DNA from: Parachlamydiales bacterium
GTDB taxonomy: Bacteria; Chlamydiota; Chlamydiia; Chlamydiales; JAJFMK01
Reading direction: 5' to 3'
NCBI GenBank assembly: GCA_020050175.1
Contig: JAGVKY010000018.1
Location: forward strand, 1 to 7,515
Length of the DNA stretch: 7,515 nucleotides
In this document: piece by piece, positions 4,921 through 7,515 of the stretch
Layout of the letters: every line of letters starts with the position of its first letter
How positions within the stretch are numbered: the stretch's first letter is position 1
Made by a program: the position numbers and the translations under genes
Notes under the pieces: generated by a model
The model's input: only the letters and a program-made list of their open reading frames with translations
Databases searched by the model: none
Told to the model about the DNA's origin: nothing

Positions 4921-6709
4921 GCCTGGCGTCTATGTGATGCGTGGCAAAGGGAACACGGTTCTTTATGTCGGCAAAGCGAAAGACTTAAAAAATCGGATCC
5001 GGCAATACATCACCCTGACCGACACCCGTCCTCAAATTCCTTACCTGATGAAAAAGGTAGAGGAAATTGAGACGCTTGTCGTCTTAAGTGAAAAAGAGGC
5101 GCTTCTTCTCGAAAGCAACCTCATTAAGAAGTACAAGCCTCCCTATAATGTCCTTCTCAAAGATGACAAGAGCTTTGTCGCGATCAAGGTCAATAACCAA
5201 AATCCTTGGCCAGCTGTTACCTTGGTCAGAGCAAGGGATCAGGTTAAAAAGGGAGAGGCCCTTTATGGTCCTTATCCAAGTGCTTTTCAGGCGAGAAAAA
5301 TGCTGGATGAAGTGCATCGATTATTTAAATTGAGGCAGTGCTCCGATCAGGAATTAGCAAGAAGGGTCAGGCCTTGCATCCTTTATGATATGAAGCGGTG
5401 CATGGCACCCTGTGTCAGATTATGTACGTCAGAGGCTTACCATGACGAACTTAAGAGGGCGATCCGTTTTATCCGCGGCTATAACCGAGAAGTGATCGAT
5501 AAATTTTGGCACGAGTTAGAGGCTGCCTCTGAAGCTCTTGATTTTGAAAAAGCAGCTGAAATTCTTGATAAAATTCGGGCGATCGAAAAATCGGTCGAAA
5601 AGCAACATGTTCACCTCACAAAAGAGGACAACCTAGACGTTTGGGGCATTTACCGAGAGGCTGAAAGCGGAGTTTTAACGCGTCTTCATTTTTCTTTAGG
5701 GGAGCTTAGTTCAGCTTCTCATTATCCTTTTCAGGATGTTTTGGACGAAGATAACGAGCTATTAGAATCGGCCCTTTCTCAATACTATTCGAGCTTCGCT
5801 CCGCCAGATGTTATTTTAGTCCCCCTTGAGCCTTCTCAAGTTCTTTTCGAGCTGTATCCGAACATCTTAATGCCGAAAAAAGGGGATAAGGCTGTTTTAG
5901 TTAAAATGGCTCGGGAAAATGCGCTCGAAGCCTTTCAGCAGAAAAGGAATAAAGAGGCTGAAAGAGAAAAACTTCTCATGAAGATGCAGGAGCTTTTTCA
6001 TTTGGTCAATTACCCCTACCATATCGAATGTTTCGATACTTCTCATATGGCAGGAGCTTTCCCCACAGCCTCCCTGACTACTTTTAGGGGAGGAGAGCCT
6101 TATAAAAAGGGTTATCGGACCTATAAAATCCGTTCCACAACAGCAGGCGATGATTACCAGGCTTTGAAAGAGGTTTTGGAGAGACGCTACAGAAAAGGGA
6201 AAGAGGAAGAAGAACTTCCCGATCTCATTATCGTAGATGGAGGGAAAGGGCAGCTTTCGCAAGCGCAACTTGTTTTGAAAGAACTTGAGATCACAACTGT
6301 GGATCTGATTTCGCTTGTTAAGGAAGAGGCGAGACATGACAAAGGGATGTCTCAAGAGGGGGTCTTTGTTCCAGGTCTAAAAGATCCTATTCTTTTAGAG
6401 AGGCACTCTTCCCTTCTCCATTTCCTACAAAGAGTGAGAGATGAAGCCCATAGGGTAGCTATCAAGCTCCATAAAAAAGGGCGTTCGAAAAGTTTAACTA
6501 AAAGTGCAGTAGATGAGATTCCAGGAATTGGACCGAAGCGGAAGAGGGCCCTTCTTATCCATTTTGGAAGTGTCGACCGTCTTTTAAAGGCAACGATTGA
6601 AGAAATCCTTCAAGTCCCTACCATCAACGAAAAAGTGGCAAAGGTGATTGTTGAGTGGATTGTTTCTTATCAAAAAAACAACAGGCCAGCCGAAACTGAC
6701 CTGTTGTAG
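4895..6709 (+). CDS. uvrC: Excinuclease ABC subunit C (UvrC)
   Basis: UvrC makes both incisions around a DNA lesion after UvrA and UvrB have marked it. The 604 residues match the family (E. coli 610). The N-terminal GIY-YIG nuclease, which cuts 3' of the lesion, shows PGVYVM (10-15), YVGKAKDLKNRI (24-35), E73 and N85. Four cysteines C149, C161, C169 and C173 have exactly the spacing of the iron-sulfur ligands described in E. coli UvrC. The UVR motif that binds UvrB is at about 204-239. The RNase H-like domain, which cuts 5', has D381 (CFDTSHMAG), D448 (IIVDGGKGQL) and H519 (DEAHR). A helix-hairpin-helix DNA-binding pair follows (538-590, with IPGIGPKRKRALL). The start lies inside rlmN with a 26-base overlap and no clear Shine-Dalgarno sequence, implying translational coupling. 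Its last codons double as the terminator of the opposing gene. Confidence 0.98.
   Translation: MQNSEYPAKPGVYVMRGKGNTVLYVGKAKDLKNRIRQYITLTDTRPQIPYLMKKVEEIETLVVLSEKEALLLESNLIKKYKPPYNVLLKDDKSFVAIKVNNQNPWPAVTLVRARDQVKKGEALYGPYPSAFQARKMLDEVHRLFKLRQCSDQELARRVRPCILYDMKRCMAPCVRLCTSEAYHDELKRAIRFIRGYNREVIDKFWHELEAASEALDFEKAAEILDKIRAIEKSVEKQHVHLTKEDNLDVWGIYREAESGVLTRLHFSLGELSSASHYPFQDVLDEDNELLESALSQYYSSFAPPDVILVPLEPSQVLFELYPNILMPKKGDKAVLVKMARENALEAFQQKRNKEAEREKLLMKMQELFHLVNYPYHIECFDTSHMAGAFPTASLTTFRGGEPYKKGYRTYKIRSTTAGDDYQALKEVLERRYRKGKEEEELPDLIIVDGGKGQLSQAQLVLKELEITTVDLISLVKEEARHDKGMSQEGVFVPGLKDPILLERHSSLLHFLQRVRDEAHRVAIKLHKKGRSKSLTKSAVDEIPGIGPKRKRALLIHFGSVDRLLKATIEEILQVPTINEKVAKVIVEWIVSYQKNNRPAETDLL
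6672..6707 (-). terminator. Intrinsic terminator of the cysteine-rich protein gene, inside uvrC
   Basis: On the minus strand, ACAACAGG pairs with CCTGTTGT (plus 6678-6685 and 6700-6707). Beyond one mismatch, an inner CAG/CTG pair extends the stem around a six-base loop. The stem runs straight into seven Ts (plus 6672-6678), the classic intrinsic terminator. It begins about 15 bases after the stop of the minus-strand gene. The plus strand has no T-run after the hairpin, so it should act mainly in one direction. Confidence 0.8.
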
Positions 6710-6721
6710 TGAGATTAGCGA

Positions 6722-7330
6722 TTATCTCATTGAACGTGAGCCCATTGCTGGGTTCATCATTCCCTGATTCATCATTCCTTGGTTCATGCCACGAGCAGAT
6801 CCATTGCTGTAACCTTGACCGTTGTTGCTATAACCTTGATCAGAACCACATGATGGAGCACATGGTGATGCGCATCCTGAAGGAGCTGGTTGAGCAGCTG
6901 CACAAGGATTGTTGCATGTTTGTTTCCAGAAGTATTCTGGAATCATTTGGCATTTTTGATCATAAACAGTTCTTTGAACAATTTTGCAATCAGGTACATC
7001 ATAGTACTCTGGTTCTTGGTAGCAGTATGTTTCTGAGAAGTACTCAGGAACCATTCTGCAGCGTTGTACGTCGTAAGTCTTTGTGATCATACGACATGCT
7101 TTCTTTGTACAAGGAATTCTTTCTTCTACGCAACGTGGTACAGAGTAGTAGCTAGGGTTATAACGAACAAATTTGCACCAGCAATCGCCTGTTGGTTGTT
7201 CGCTTGGTGCGCAAGGTTGTGCGCAAGATTGTGCAGGTACTCCACAGCCACCGGCTCCACACTGAGCATTAGCCCCAGAAATTGTGAATAGACCAACGAT
7301 AACTGCACCGAGTGTTAATAAACTTTTCAT
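6722..7330 (-). CDS. Exported cysteine-rich repeat protein, probable envelope protein
   Basis: With the ATG at 7330 this predicts 202 residues. Residues 1-22 form a textbook signal peptide (Lys2, hydrophobic core, ANA before Gln23). The mature protein has 18 cysteines. A Cys/Pro/Ala/Gly-rich stretch (23-52) leads to a core (55-138) of 12-residue units with cysteines at 67, 79, 91, 103, 115, 127 and 139. Tyr/Pro motifs such as PEYF and PEYY recur, as does basic sequence. A second Cys/Pro/Ala stretch (139-161) and a low-complexity tail follow, with two QGYSN motifs and three MNQGM-like repeats. Chlamydiae are known to stabilise their envelope with disulfide-linked cysteine-rich proteins (OmcA, OmcB). 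This one is not clearly either, so that role is inferred from composition. A longer frame opens at 7369, but AAGGAG seven bases before 7330 and the signal peptide fix the start. It runs convergent to uvrC, 12 bases apart. Confidence 0.9.
   Translation of the reverse strand: MKSLLTLGAVIVGLFTISGANAQCGAGGCGVPAQSCAQPCAPSEQPTGDCWCKFVRYNPSYYSVPRCVEERIPCTKKACRMITKTYDVQRCRMVPEYFSETYCYQEPEYYDVPDCKIVQRTVYDQKCQMIPEYFWKQTCNNPCAAAQPAPSGCASPCAPSCGSDQGYSNNGQGYSNGSARGMNQGMMNQGMMNPAMGSRSMR
6743..6787 (-). repeat. Three 15-bp tandem repeats encoding MNQGM-like units
   Basis: Near the 3' end of the cysteine-rich protein gene, codons for residues 182-196 give MNQGM, MNQGM and MNPAM. The three 15-base units differ mostly at silent or single positions, suggesting recent expansion by slippage, so copy number may vary among strains. 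Confidence 0.75.
6917..7168 (-). repeat. Seven 12-residue units with a cysteine every 12 residues
   Basis: The units cover residues 55-138, 36 bases each. Six start with Cys (67, 79, 91, 103, 115, 127); the first has Val in that place. Units at 91 and 127 (CRMVPEYFSETY, CQMIPEYFWKQT) resemble each other, as do those at 79 and 115, so a 36-residue higher-order period is visible. The DNA of the units has diverged, indicating an old repeat held by protein-level selection. Confidence 0.85.
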
Positions 7331-7337
7331 AAAACGG

Positions 7338-7343
7338 CTCCTT
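7338..7343 (-). promoter_or_regulatory. Shine-Dalgarno site fixing the start of the cysteine-rich protein
   Basis: On the minus strand AAGGAG follows an A-run and lies seven bases before the ATG at 7330. It rules against the upstream in-frame ATG at 7369, which would put 13 basic, unconserved-looking residues ahead of a complete signal peptide. Confidence 0.8.
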
Positions 7344-7350
7344 TTTTTGT

Positions 7351-7364
7351 TAGGTGAAGACCTA
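7351..7364 (-). other. Small leader hairpin upstream of the Shine-Dalgarno site
   Basis: TAGGT and ACCTA can pair around a four-base loop, forming a 5-bp stem that ends seven bases upstream of the Shine-Dalgarno site. It could protect the 5' end of an abundant transcript. The stem is short, so this is only suggestive. Confidence 0.3.
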
Positions 7365-7501
7365 CGCATGAACTAGTAAGGCTTCTTAAATCCGACCATT
7401 TAGTTTTATTAAAATTAATTCAAGGAAAGAAATAAAATGCTGAATTTCAATCATTTATTTATTAAGAAAAAATCTTACTTCTGAGAATAACTTAAAAATT
7501 T
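7365..7501. other. AT-rich upstream region of the cysteine-rich protein gene
   Basis: This stretch holds no coding frame. It is strongly AT-rich and should contain the minus-strand promoter, but I found no -35/-10 pair with good spacing. A TTGAAT on the minus strand (around 7420) has only a poorly spaced partner, so no promoter is called. Confidence 0.4.
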
Positions 7502-7515
7502 AGATCGGAAGAGCA
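7502..7515 (+). other. Illumina TruSeq adapter remnant (artefact)
   Basis: The window ends in AGATCGGAAGAGCA, identical to the first 14 bases of the common Illumina TruSeq read-through adapter. It lies at the very last base, as expected for an untrimmed read at a contig end. It should be masked rather than treated as genomic. Confidence 0.93.

Noticed and set aside
5897..6355. 152-residue minus-strand frame inside uvrC
   Set aside because: It lies wholly antisense to the conserved catalytic domain of UvrC, with no start signals of its own. It is a shadow frame.
6709..7086. 125-residue plus-strand frame opposite the cysteine-rich gene
   Set aside because: It is antisense to a gene with a signal peptide, ribosome binding site and terminator. 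Its protein is odd in composition and it has no ribosome binding site.
7331..7369. 13-residue N-terminal extension of the cysteine-rich protein
   Set aside because: The ATG at 7330 has an ideal ribosome binding site and begins a complete signal peptide. The extension would bury it.
1..7515. Search for a CRISPR array, tRNA, rRNA, transposase, integrase or toxin-antitoxin pair
   Set aside because: No spaced direct repeats, cloverleaf, rRNA-like sequence or related protein motifs were seen on either strand.

Overview
The window looks like the end of a contig from an environmental chlamydia (Chlamydiales, Parachlamydiaceae or Waddliaceae-like). This assignment is an inference. It rests on an exported, very cysteine-rich protein of the kind chlamydiae use in their disulfide-linked envelope, and on dnaG and uvrC lying close together, as I recall they do in Chlamydia trachomatis (CT794 and CT791). 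Base composition is moderate, with AT-rich intergenic DNA. The last 14 bases match the standard Illumina TruSeq adapter and are almost certainly not genomic.

Layout. Bases 1-468 hold the 3' part of a plus-strand gene of unknown function that is open at the window edge. Next come a tiny exported Asp/Tyr/Cys-rich protein (502-744) and, 4 bases later, DNA primase dnaG (749-2524), whose last codons carry a compact four-tract G-quadruplex motif on the minus strand. A 149-bp gap follows with a candidate promoter and an inverted repeat that can pair in two exclusive registers. It leads into a divergent family-2 glycosyltransferase (2674-3474) whose usual DxD position has no aspartate. A small exported CxxC protein on the minus strand (3477-3773) meets it tail to tail and has a convincing promoter and ribosome binding site. 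Back on the plus strand are rlmN (3865-4920) and uvrC (4895-6709), overlapping by 26 bases. The window closes with a minus-strand exported cysteine-rich protein (6722-7330) whose core places a cysteine exactly every 12 residues. Its intrinsic terminator lies inside the 3' end of uvrC.

How the genes relate. dnaG (replication priming), uvrC (nucleotide excision repair) and rlmN (23S rRNA and tRNA methylation) are conserved information-processing genes read in one direction. Three small or medium exported proteins lie among them, all with conspicuous cysteines, and two of these are opposed to the housekeeping genes and carry their own signals. No RNA gene, CRISPR array, transposase, integrase or defence gene was seen. 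The most unusual items are the 12-residue cysteine ladder, the terminator embedded in uvrC, the switchable hairpin, and the acidic mini-protein in front of dnaG.
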